Source of the DNA: Rhizobium sp. ICMP 5592
GTDB taxonomy: Bacteria; Pseudomonadota; Alphaproteobacteria; Rhizobiales; Rhizobiaceae
NCBI RefSeq assembly: GCF_009498525.1
Contig: NZ_QSNT01000008.1
Span: forward strand, 110,047-174,046
Length of the DNA stretch: 64,000 bases
Direction: 5' to 3'
Made by a program: the position numbers and the translations under genes. Of the stretch, positions 44,845 through 52,396 are shown in pieces (the first letter of the stretch is position 1; every line of letters starts with the position of its first letter). The notes below the pieces were generated by a model. It made no database searches, was not told the origin of the DNA, and saw nothing but the letters and a program-made list of their open reading frames with translations.

Positions 44845-45582
44845 ATGGAAAATCGACAATCGTCGCCATTGTCATGGTCGTTGGCGATATTGCGAAGGGT
44901 AGGCAGCAGAGCGGACTTGAATGTTGCTATTGCTCATATTCGAGAACGGTACCATTTTGCTCATCTGGTCTTTTTGGTGGTCCGACCACCAAATCGGGCA
45001 CACGCCTATCCCTTCTATTGCACGACATATCCGGAGGAATGGACAACCCTTTATCTTCGAAAAAACTATTTCGAGATTGACCCTGTCATGGAACTCAGCC
45101 GCACCGGCTTCCTGCCCGTCGATTGGTCAAGCCTCGATCGGAGATCCCCTGGAACGCGCGACTTTTTCAAGGAGGCGGCGTCATTCGACATCGGTCGGCA
45201 CGGTCTGACAGTCCCGATCAGAGGCCCGAGCGGCGAACGCAGCCTCTTTTCGGTGACATCGAATCTACCGACGCCCGAGTGGCGAAAATTAGGCGTATCG
45301 AGTCGCTATGACCTTCAGATACTCTCCCATTGTCTGCACGAGAAAGTGCTTTCTGTGTCGGGGCTACGCCAAAGTGGTGGTTATCGGAAACTGTCCCGGC
45401 GAGAACAGGAATGTCTTCAACTCCTAGCGAGCGGCGTCAATTCGAAGCGCATTGCTGCGAGATTGCAGATTTCGGAGAACGCGGTGCGCCTCTATCTCAA
45501 GTTAGCCAAACGCAAGCTCAATGCTACGACGACGTATCAGGCTATCGCAAGGGCCAGCTTCCTTGAAATAATTCAGACCTGA
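44845..45582 (+). CDS. LuxR-family regulator with AHL-binding domain
   Basis: A 245-residue LuxR-type regulator, not the TraR of this plasmid (that is at 61.1 kb). The N-terminal autoinducer domain keeps all key contacts: Trp66, Tyr70, Asp79, Pro80 and Trp94 match Trp57, Tyr61, Asp70, Pro71 and Trp85 of TraR, so it should bind an acyl-homoserine lactone. The C-terminal GerE-type helix-turn-helix starts at KLSRREQECL (about 182-191). GGAAGGAA precedes the ATG. It follows traH after 128 bp but is followed by a lux-box-like palindrome and three genes on the same strand, which it may control. Confidence 0.9.
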   Translation: MENRQSSPLSWSLAILRRVGSRADLNVAIAHIRERYHFAHLVFLVVRPPNRAHAYPFYCTTYPEEWTTLYLRKNYFEIDPVMELSRTGFLPVDWSSLDRRSPGTRDFFKEAASFDIGRHGLTVPIRGPSGERSLFSVTSNLPTPEWRKLGVSSRYDLQILSHCLHEKVLSVSGLRQSGGYRKLSRREQECLQLLASGVNSKRIAARLQISENAVRLYLKLAKRKLNATTTYQAIARASFLEIIQT

Positions 45583-45646
45583 CATCGCGCAAATGCGCCT
45601 TTTCGGCGTTTTGAAGACGTCCTTGAGCAATTCTAAGTTGCGAGTC

Positions 45647-45670
45647 AATCTCCCGATATCGGTAGATTGC
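45647..45670. promoter_or_regulatory. lux-box-like 24-bp palindrome
   Basis: CAATCTCCCGAT (45647-45658) and ATCGGTAGATTG (45659-45670) form a dyad with one mismatched pair. Its inner 20 bp have CT at positions 3-4 and AG at 17-18, as in lux boxes. It lies between the LuxR gene and the methyltransferase-like gene, about 150 bp before the start of the latter. Confidence 0.6.
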
Positions 45671-45818
45671 ATTGAGGCTCCTCGGCAATCAACTCTACGC
45701 AATCACATTTAGTCGCGAAAAACGCCCTTGGCATGGGGCGATTGGTGGATCGGTGATGCCTGTTCCGAAAGTCGGATCAGGGCGGCACCGGCGTTTGGCT
45801 TGAAACGAGGAGCGTACC

Positions 45819-46874
45819 ATGGTCGATAGCAAGACAATAGATGCCTGGCGGAAGGCTCCGCGCCTCAATTCGTTTGCAGCCTTCTTTGAGCGGACAGCCA
45901 GCGGACTGGGAGGGGCCCCCGATCTGGGCAAGCCTGAGCCGGAGATGGATCTTCTGTCGTTCGATCTCGCTTGCATGACCTTCTGGGATACGCACCGGCG
46001 CTTATGGGGACATTTCGATAGTCACTATTTCGCAAGCATTCCCTATCGGCTCGAAGAAGAATGCCGTCTGGCAGCTGCGATCCTTCTGTTTGGTCAGAAG
46101 GTATGGGCGCGCAGCGGACGTGCGGCAACAGTCTACACCCTGGGGGCGGGCGCCGGCACTCTTGCAAGAGCACTGGCAAGGCTGGCCGACGGGCGCCTGA
46201 AAACCCTCAATTGCAGTCCCACGGACGGCAATCGTGTCTGCTTTTTCGCCCGGAGAGGCAGCGAGGATGCTCACTTTTACCACGGGCCGTTCTTCGAACT
46301 GGACGATGAGCGATACGCGACAGATGAAACTCTTCAGCCTTTCCGGGACGGATATGATGTCCTGCTGGAAGACACGACGTTCCAGATGTACGGCCGCGAC
46401 AGGGACAATCAAACCGGCTTCATCGCACCTCGTGTCCGGCCCAACGGCGTGTTGGTTCAGGTGCAAAAGCTTGCCCACGGAAACACTGAGGCCTATCTTG
46501 AGCGAGAGCGCCAAAAAGACGAGACGTTCAAGTCGAGGTTTTTTACCACGAGTCAGATTATCGAGAAAAAACGCGGTGTTCTGGATACGATGATCGACTT
46601 CCAGGTCGATCTGGAGACATCGCAATCGGCTCTCCAATCGCATTTCCGGTATGCTGTCATCACGTGGAACAGCGGGAATTTCTATACCATCGTCTCATCC
46701 AATTCCTTGAATTCGCTGCGTGACTTTGTCACCTCGATGGTGAAACCGGCGATACCGCTAGAGTTTTTCTACGAGCAGGTGCCGCACATCCTCGTCAATG
46801 ATGAGAAAAGTCCAATACTGTCAGACTGGGCGTGGCGGCCGCCGCAGTCGATCCGCCCAATGGCTGAACGATAG
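45819..46874 (+). CDS. SAM-dependent methyltransferase-like protein
   Basis: A 351-residue protein with a class I methyltransferase-like core. Motif I is VYTLGAGAGTLARAL (residues 105-119, GAGAGT at 109-114); a DVLLEDTTFQM segment (about 180-190) would be the motif IV region. The rest is not like a methyltransferase I can name, so the substrate is unknown. ACGAGGAG precedes the ATG. It heads a likely three-gene unit and follows the lux-box-like palindrome. Confidence 0.7.
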   Translation: MVDSKTIDAWRKAPRLNSFAAFFERTASGLGGAPDLGKPEPEMDLLSFDLACMTFWDTHRRLWGHFDSHYFASIPYRLEEECRLAAAILLFGQKVWARSGRAATVYTLGAGAGTLARALARLADGRLKTLNCSPTDGNRVCFFARRGSEDAHFYHGPFFELDDERYATDETLQPFRDGYDVLLEDTTFQMYGRDRDNQTGFIAPRVRPNGVLVQVQKLAHGNTEAYLERERQKDETFKSRFFTTSQIIEKKRGVLDTMIDFQVDLETSQSALQSHFRYAVITWNSGNFYTIVSSNSLNSLRDFVTSMVKPAIPLEFFYEQVPHILVNDEKSPILSDWAWRPPQSIRPMAER

Positions 46875-46897
46875 CATCCCATCCGAGAGCAGCAAAA

Positions 46898-48301
46898 ATG
46901 AGCAACGAGCAGCCGAGCACAAATTTCGGAGATAATGCGGCGGAAGAGGTGAAGCGGGCGTTGTCTCATCTTATGCCCGACCTTGCCCGGTTCTGGGCGT
47001 TGCCGCTCGAGGACTACGCATATGCAGTTTATGAAGACCGCGCCCGCGGTCGATGTTCCATCCGCGACGATGCGATGATCCGGTTTCGGACGTTTGTCTC
47101 TCGTGTCGCGTTGAGGGCAGGCCTCTCCGAGGACGATGCAGAGCAAGCAAGCCAGCAAATAGCGTCTTCGCCAGTTATGCAAACCGGGCCTCATTGTCAT
47201 TTACTGATCGAGCCCGATGCGTTCTATACGCACCTGTTCAGTGCGCTCGGCCTGACCGCCCACGCCCACCGGTGGCACATCTCCCACTGCTCTTCGACGG
47301 TGAAGTTCACAGAAAAGTCGAAAAAAGGCCCCGGATGGCTCTCGCTTGGCGGCGAGGTGGTGAACGTCTTCGGCCTGTCTCGAAGCCGGATGGTTCCTTA
47401 TAGTATCTGTGGCTTCAACGGGCCCTATAGATTCACTATGGCAGCGCAAAATGGCGGTGCGACCAATCCCGCTGTCGCTCGGTTGAAGGCTATTTTGCCG
47501 GACATGGAATTTCCGTCGGCAGCCGAGGCGATCAAGGCGGCCAACCAGATCCTATGGCGAAGATCGTTTCCGGCATCTCTCCGGTTGCTTCAATTTGACG
47601 ATATCGATATCGCCGATCTTGTCGCGGAACATTTCGAGGATCCGGCATCGTGGCTGTCATCTCGCTTTGCCGACGGCGGCTTCTTCGCGGAAAGCATATT
47701 GCGAGCGATGGACCAGCTCAATGCCGGTCCGTGGGCAGGATGGATACGCCAAACAACCGATTTTTTCTGGGGCCTGGATGATGGCAGGATACTTCCGCTC
47801 CGCTTGCGCGACGGCGTTCTTTCAGGGGGCTCCCCTTCGATCCCCAAAGTGAGATTTGATCCGGAAAGCATCGCGACGTCACTGCGCCAGCGCAAATTGG
47901 TGCCGAATCTGCTGATGACCTTTCTAGTGGCGTCGATCCTCCCTGGCATTCGTGTCCTCGGCGGATGTCGGCAGACCGTCTATTATCCCCTTATGCGGCA
48001 CCTAGTTGCCACCGCGCTCGAAGCCACAGGCGATCGCGATCTTCTTGACGCTCTGCGTGCCGACGAGCGACCAGGGATGTGGGGGCACCGCGTCTTGCGT
48101 CCGAAGGACCGCTGTCCATTTGTCGAGATCGAAGAGGATGGAGCTGCGTTGGAGGTGGCTGGCAGGTACGGCGCCCGCTCTCTTGAGGATGCCGCCGGCG
48201 ACCTTGCCAGTTTCACCAGCGATCCGATCTGGGCGCAGCTCTCGGCGCGTATCAGGGCTGAAGCAATTCACCTAGCTTCTGCGGAGTGGAAGTGGGCGTA
48301 G
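46898..48301 (+). CDS. protein of unknown function in the LuxR-linked cluster
   Basis: A 467-residue, apparently cytoplasmic protein with no signal peptide or membrane segment. It does not match a family I know. Visible features are an acidic N-terminus, several His/Cys-containing stretches (PHCHLLIEPD near residue 98, HRWHISHCSS near 123) and a GWxxQ-type aromatic region near 280. It begins 24 bp after the methyltransferase-like gene and is followed by a GNAT gene, which suggests a shared pathway, perhaps small-molecule synthesis. Confidence 0.6.
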   Translation: MSNEQPSTNFGDNAAEEVKRALSHLMPDLARFWALPLEDYAYAVYEDRARGRCSIRDDAMIRFRTFVSRVALRAGLSEDDAEQASQQIASSPVMQTGPHCHLLIEPDAFYTHLFSALGLTAHAHRWHISHCSSTVKFTEKSKKGPGWLSLGGEVVNVFGLSRSRMVPYSICGFNGPYRFTMAAQNGGATNPAVARLKAILPDMEFPSAAEAIKAANQILWRRSFPASLRLLQFDDIDIADLVAEHFEDPASWLSSRFADGGFFAESILRAMDQLNAGPWAGWIRQTTDFFWGLDDGRILPLRLRDGVLSGGSPSIPKVRFDPESIATSLRQRKLVPNLLMTFLVASILPGIRVLGGCRQTVYYPLMRHLVATALEATGDRDLLDALRADERPGMWGHRVLRPKDRCPFVEIEEDGAALEVAGRYGARSLEDAAGDLASFTSDPIWAQLSARIRAEAIHLASAEWKWA

Positions 48302-48416
48302 TCCTCGCAGCTTCCGGCTGAAAGGCTTGCGAAGAGAATGTCCTTCCATGCGGCTGGTGGTTGATTGGGTTGGAAATTCTCCCAGGAGGAACCCGATTTA
48401 TTTTCTGGAGTCCGTC

Positions 48417-48923
48417 ATGGGTGCAGAGCGAATATTGATCAGGCGAATTTCTCCGGACGAGATCGATGTTTTCAGGCGCATTCGGCTCGAGGCCCTTCGT
48501 TGCGAACCGGCTTCGTTCGCAAGCCGATTTGATGATTGGGCCGTACTTCCTGACGAGGAATGGCGCCAAAGGCTGAATGATCCTGTCTTTATCGCGTTCA
48601 GCAAAAGCGAGCCCATCGGCATTATGAGGCTCGTGCGTTTTCGCCCGAGAAAGATGGCGCATCGCGCCACACTTGTCAGCGTCTACGTGCGACAGACCGA
48701 ACGTGGGGCAGGAGTTGCTGCAGATCTTCTGAACGCGGTTTCGAATTCCGCGAGACGCCTTGGAGTTCTCCAAATGGAGCTTGCGGTCAACGCCGAGAAT
48801 TCCGCCGCGTTGCGCTTCTACCGGCGCCATGAATTCGTCGAGGTCGGCCGGATCCCCGGCGGAGTGCTGGATAATGATCGGGAAATTGACGACGTCATCA
48901 TGGTGCGGCGGCTCGACCGGTGA
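48417..48923 (+). CDS. GNAT-family N-acetyltransferase
   Basis: A 168-residue GNAT protein. The acetyl-CoA site is in VYVRQTERGAGVAADLLNAV (about residues 83-102; the usual Q/R-x-x-G-x-G/A loop is RGAGVA), and the end AALRFYRRHEFVEVGR (about 124-139) is typical. It acetylates an amine on an unknown target. The ATG at 48417 is preferred because GGAG lies 6 bp upstream; longer starts lack a site. It is the last gene of the LuxR-linked group and converges on the HTH gene. Confidence 0.8.
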   Translation: MGAERILIRRISPDEIDVFRRIRLEALRCEPASFASRFDDWAVLPDEEWRQRLNDPVFIAFSKSEPIGIMRLVRFRPRKMAHRATLVSVYVRQTERGAGVAADLLNAVSNSARRLGVLQMELAVNAENSAALRFYRRHEFVEVGRIPGGVLDNDREIDDVIMVRRLDR

Positions 48924-48945
48924 GGAGCTTCCGCGTCACCATTCC

Positions 48946-49269
48946 TCAAGCTTCTTGCTGTCCGTCAGACGGCGATTTCGCGGCGTCCTCACGCGGCGTT
49001 CTTGGCACAAAACCGACAGCAAATCCGAACAGGCGGCCGATCTTGTCCAGTGTTTCAAGTGTCGGGTTTGCGGTGCCGGCTTCGATTTCGGCGATTTGCC
49101 GCCGTGTCAGGCCAAGCGTCCTGGAGAACTCCTCCTGGGTCATCCCGAAGCTCTTACGTATTTCAACCACCGCGCCGGGCAGGCGCAGCGCGCCGTGGCG
49201 CGCCCGGTCGGCCAGATTTCGCCGGTGCTCCAGAATTTCCTCTTTCGTGGGCTTTTTCCAGCGAGCCAT
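48946..49269 (-). CDS. hipB: XRE-family HTH protein, HipB-like antitoxin
   Basis: A 107-residue Cro/CI-type DNA-binding protein. The helix-turn-helix is MTQEEFSRTLGLTRRQIAEIEAG (about residues 43-65). It sits 23 bp downstream of the HipA gene on the same strand, which makes it the likely antitoxin and operon repressor. A GGGG-type ribosome site precedes the ATG. In the E. coli hipBA operon the antitoxin gene comes first; here it is second. Confidence 0.75.
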   Translation of the reverse strand: MARWKKPTKEEILEHRRNLADRARHGALRLPGAVVEIRKSFGMTQEEFSRTLGLTRRQIAEIEAGTANPTLETLDKIGRLFGFAVGFVPRTPREDAAKSPSDGQQEA

Positions 49270-49292
49270 TTGATCCCCCTCCTCGTCCGATA

Positions 49293-50615
49293 CTACGCGC
49301 AGGCTACTGAAACGCTGTCCGCAATCTCGATGCAGCGGCCCATGGCCCGATCCAGAATTTCGGGCGGCGCGCCCATGGCCTTCGCCATTTGTGGCGCCTG
49401 CCTCAGACGCTCGGCAAATTGGCTGAGCGCGATCGTGAGGCGCATCTGTTCATCCGGGTCGGGCATAAGCTCGGCGCAGATGAGTTTCCAATCGGGAAGG
49501 TGATCACGGCCCGCGTCGTGCATGGAAGCCCAGCGCGTGGAGCGAATGATTCCTTCCTTGGCGAGACGCATGGGAGCGAAATCGAATAGCGGCGACAGCC
49601 GGATCCTTCCGTCAGAAAGCTTGCTCAATGCGGAGTTCCGGCCATGATTGTCGGGATTGCCGAGCGCCAGGTTGGCGATGTCGCGCTCCAGGTATTCGAC
49701 TATGTCGCGGAACGGATCGGACGAATATCGCTTTAGAATGTCGATATAGATTTCGTGCGCGCCGATATGGCCGAAATCGGCAACACCAATGGCGGACACC
49801 AGGCTTTCCTGCCCAAGGCGTATCGTCTGGCCATTCTTCCCCTTCTGCCTATCGAAACGAGGAATAATCAACACGCCTTCCGCATACGTTGAGACTTCGC
49901 TGACATTCAGGCCGATTTCAACAGCAATACGGGAATACAGTGCTTCGCCTTCGAGAATCAGACGATCTACTGGCTCGGTGCTACGAACCAGTTTAACGAT
50001 GACATGACGCATTGCCTCGTCGTCGTCGACGAAGCTGTCAGGGTAGTATAGTCCGTCGCTTGCCTGGGTCATCGACATTTTCGGCCACTCGCCCTGCAGG
50101 CCGCTTGAGCCGGAGGCGAGCATTCCAAAACGATCGGCGACTTCCATGAAGCGGTCCGAGCGCGCCAGAATATCCATCTCAGTAACGCCTTGGCGCTGCA
50201 CGCCGTGCAAACGTTCCGCTTCCGCTTCCGCCGCTTGCCTGATCCGAATATTTCCTATTCCCCCTGTCGCCGATCGAAGAAGCAGGGGAAGATCGGACGC
50301 GCGGGACGCTTCCATGATCCCAAGATGTTCTGCGAGCTTCCGCCTTGCATGTCCTTGCGGCATCAGATCCAGAAGGAAGGGAGGCCAATGACGGCTATAT
50401 CGGTTTTCGAGGTCCACCGGATAGCGGACCGACAGCGCTCGAAGGTCGCAGACCGCTTTGCCTAGCGCGAACTCCTGAGATGCCGCCGCAACGAAATAGT
50501 CGAGATCATAGTCAACGATCGATGTGCCCTGATAGCCCGCGTCGTCATCGCTTATCTCGAGCGTAGCAGCTTGATGCCACTCATGATCAAAATGGATTTG
50601 AAGTGCTAGTCGCAT
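49293..50615 (-). CDS. hipA: HipA-family serine/threonine kinase toxin
   Basis: A 440-residue HipA-like kinase. The glycine-rich loop SGSSGLQGEWPK (about 168-179), the catalytic PDNHGRN (321-327) and the DFAP metal-binding motif (345-348) are all present, so it looks active. Known HipA phosphorylates glutamyl-tRNA synthetase and causes dormancy; the target of this one is unknown. The start at 50615 has AAGGG upstream. The gene precedes its HTH partner, and two direct AATGGATCAAT repeats lie just upstream as likely operators. Confidence 0.85.
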   Translation of the reverse strand: MRLALQIHFDHEWHQAATLEISDDDAGYQGTSIVDYDLDYFVAAASQEFALGKAVCDLRALSVRYPVDLENRYSRHWPPFLLDLMPQGHARRKLAEHLGIMEASRASDLPLLLRSATGGIGNIRIRQAAEAEAERLHGVQRQGVTEMDILARSDRFMEVADRFGMLASGSSGLQGEWPKMSMTQASDGLYYPDSFVDDDEAMRHVIVKLVRSTEPVDRLILEGEALYSRIAVEIGLNVSEVSTYAEGVLIIPRFDRQKGKNGQTIRLGQESLVSAIGVADFGHIGAHEIYIDILKRYSSDPFRDIVEYLERDIANLALGNPDNHGRNSALSKLSDGRIRLSPLFDFAPMRLAKEGIIRSTRWASMHDAGRDHLPDWKLICAELMPDPDEQMRLTIALSQFAERLRQAPQMAKAMGAPPEILDRAMGRCIEIADSVSVACA

Positions 50616-50629
50616 TGTTTGACCCTTTT

Positions 50630-50684
50630 AATGGATCAATTAGTGCAAAATCACGAAAAAATCAACCCAGTAAAATGGATCAAT
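50630..50684. promoter_or_regulatory. putative hipA operators, two direct repeats
   Basis: AATGGATCAAT occurs at 50630-50640 and 50674-50684, 44 bp apart (about four helical turns), directly upstream of the hipA start. Each unit is a pseudo-palindrome around GATC. They fit binding sites for the HTH antitoxin. Confidence 0.6.
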
Positions 50685-50768
50685 AACCTATTCCGATAGT
50701 CACCTTCCAATTCCCTAGGCAACCTTGCGAGCCTTTTGCTGGACTTTGTACGGTCTAAAATTGGCATG

Positions 50769-50891
50769 GGCAAAATGCTGATTAAGGCAGTGGCTGAACG
50801 CTGACTGAGGTCTGGCCGAGCGTTAATTAGCATGCAGGCGAAATGTTAAGTAGAACAGCGGCAAAACGTTGATTTGTAAGTCGGCGAATGC
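50769..50891. repeat. tandem array of six degenerate 23-bp repeats
   Basis: Units begin with GGC at 50769, 50792, 50814, 50837, 50860 and 50883, a period of 22-23 bp. The clearest are GGCAAAATGCTGATT, GGCGAAATGTTAAGT and GGCAAAACGTTGATT; the consensus is roughly GGC-N-AAA-N-GTT-A/G-ATT. The last is partial. The spacing of about two helical turns suits repeated protein sites, as at IS21-family ends or iterons. Confidence 0.7.
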
Positions 50892-51000
50892 AAATTTCCT
50901 TTCCAGAGCTGCCATGTGTTTCCAGCTTCATCCGCCATGACGGAAAGAGCGTGATGTTGTCGCGATAGGCTGTGGTATTTACTTTTCAATAGGGCAGTTT

Positions 51001-51294
51001 TCATACGCTTCCGCCTGATGGTACCCACCGCCTTCCGGTGCCTAACGACATCGGCTTCTTGAAGCGAACGCCGGCACCGCCGCCATTCTCGCGTATGAAT
51101 TCTATTCCAACCTCCTGAAATGCCGCAACCATACTCGCTAGATTGTTGCCGATGGGAATATGTGTGCCGCGCTCAAAATCAGCGACGGTCTGACGAGAGA
51201 CGTGAGCTGCCTTCGCAAGCTCTGCTTGGCTCCAGCCCAACATAGCCCGGGCCCCACGGCGTTGCTCCATTGTAAGCAAGCCGCTGCTCGTCAT
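51001..51294 (-). CDS. XRE-family HTH protein
   Basis: A 97-residue Cro/CI-type protein. The HTH is WSQAELAKAAHVSRQTVADFERG (about residues 21-43), and the C-terminal EFIRENGGGAGVRFKKP stretch is shared with the protein encoded immediately upstream, so the two are tandem paralogues. The ATG at 51294 overlaps the upstream stop codon (ATGA). The extra tail after the shared region is not conserved between them. Confidence 0.8.
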   Translation of the reverse strand: MTSSGLLTMEQRRGARAMLGWSQAELAKAAHVSRQTVADFERGTHIPIGNNLASMVAAFQEVGIEFIRENGGGAGVRFKKPMSLGTGRRWVPSGGSV

Positions 51295-51560
51295 TCCGGC
51301 TTCTTGACTCGCACGCCACCGCCACCGCCATTCCCAGAAATGAACTCCACGCCGGCGGCTTCCAGAGCAAGTTTCATAGCCTTCAAATTTGCACCTGTAA
51401 TGGACGGTATTCCATCTTCGACCTCGGCGCGGCTCACTGTTGCGACACCAATTCCCGCTGCTTTTGCAAGATCTTTCGCACTCCAACGGATCAGAGCGCG
51501 TGCTGCGCGCACCTGTGCGCCTGTGATTTTGTTGACATCATCTGATTTCGAATTGATCAA
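51291..51560 (-). CDS. XRE-family HTH protein, paralogue of the next gene
   Basis: An 89-residue protein with HTH WSAKDLAKAAGIGVATVSRAE (about residues 26-46) and the C-terminal EFISGNGGGGGVRVKKPE, closely parallel to its downstream neighbour. The start appears to be a TTG at 51560; no ATG lies before the domain and the ribosome site is weak. A 14-bp inverted repeat lies just upstream at 51594. Confidence 0.7.
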   Translation of the reverse strand: MINSKSDDVNKITGAQVRAARALIRWSAKDLAKAAGIGVATVSRAEVEDGIPSITGANLKAMKLALEAAGVEFISGNGGGGGVRVKKPE

Positions 51561-51593
51561 TTGAATCTCGTGTGATACCTAAGTGTTACTTGC

Positions 51594-51627
51594 GGCTGTA
51601 TTCGGTGCTGGCACACCAAATACAGCC
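51594..51627. promoter_or_regulatory. large inverted repeat between divergent genes
   Basis: GGCTGTATTCGGTG (51594-51607) and CACCAAATACAGCC (51614-51627), 14-bp arms with one mismatch and a 6-bp centre, between the HTH pair (minus) and the 197-residue gene (plus). Probably an operator of the HTH proteins. Confidence 0.55.
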
Positions 51628-51659
51628 TAACCAAAACCAAGCTTACAGGAGCTCGGATC

Positions 51660-52253
51660 ATGGCTGATTCCGACAATAGCAGAACTTTGTCTCCGGTCAC
51701 CCGGGGAGACTTCCATTCGTTCGTGGCGGCGTCTTTACCCACGTATCCGGGGCTTGCCGCCTTGCTCACCGCGCCACTCGACGTTTGCAATGACGATCTC
51801 GCATTCACGATCTGGCAGGAATGGTGCGCGGCCCGGCAACATGTGATCGAATCATGCTTGCGACAGCAGGGGCTCGAAACCAGGCTCGTTTCGATGGCCG
51901 GCTCCCCGCTGCATGTACCCGAAGCCTGGCGGGCCGCCGACAAGCAAGTCGGATACAGCGAGGCCCTCGAAGAAGAACGGCGTGCATTCACCGCAGAGGA
52001 CAAGCTGGCGGAAACCTTGTGGGATACGCCGGCGGAATCGATCATCGGCGCGACCGCGAAGCTCCATGCCATCGTCACCAAATGGCAACCCTCCCTCATC
52101 AGCAATGAGTATCCCTGGCCGCAAATCCGTTCCGTCATCGCCGATCTGCTGAAGATCGACGTGGAGATGTCCTCTCGTGGAGACGAAGCTCATCAGGTGA
52201 TTTCGCGCAACGGCTCTCCGGATGTTCACGCTCGGATTAATTACACTTCGTAG
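51660..52253 (+). CDS. hypothetical protein
   Basis: A 197-residue soluble protein, mostly helical, with no signal peptide and no motif I recognise (landmarks: IWQEWCAARQHVIES near residue 51, ISNEYPWPQIRSVIADLL near 145). ACAGGAG lies 9 bp before the ATG. It is divergent from the XRE pair, and the inverted repeat at 51594 is shared. Confidence 0.65.
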   Translation: MADSDNSRTLSPVTRGDFHSFVAASLPTYPGLAALLTAPLDVCNDDLAFTIWQEWCAARQHVIESCLRQQGLETRLVSMAGSPLHVPEAWRAADKQVGYSEALEEERRAFTAEDKLAETLWDTPAESIIGATAKLHAIVTKWQPSLISNEYPWPQIRSVIADLLKIDVEMSSRGDEAHQVISRNGSPDVHARINYTS

Positions 52254-52396
52254 CGTAGGCATCTGCAGAGCATACTCTACAAAACAGCGCGGGCCGAACC
52301 TTTAAGGAGATCGTTCCGGTGATGAGCACGTGACGAAATCATTTCCGCCTTGCTGGCACCGGATACCGCAAAAAATCAGAAAATGGGAACTTCACA

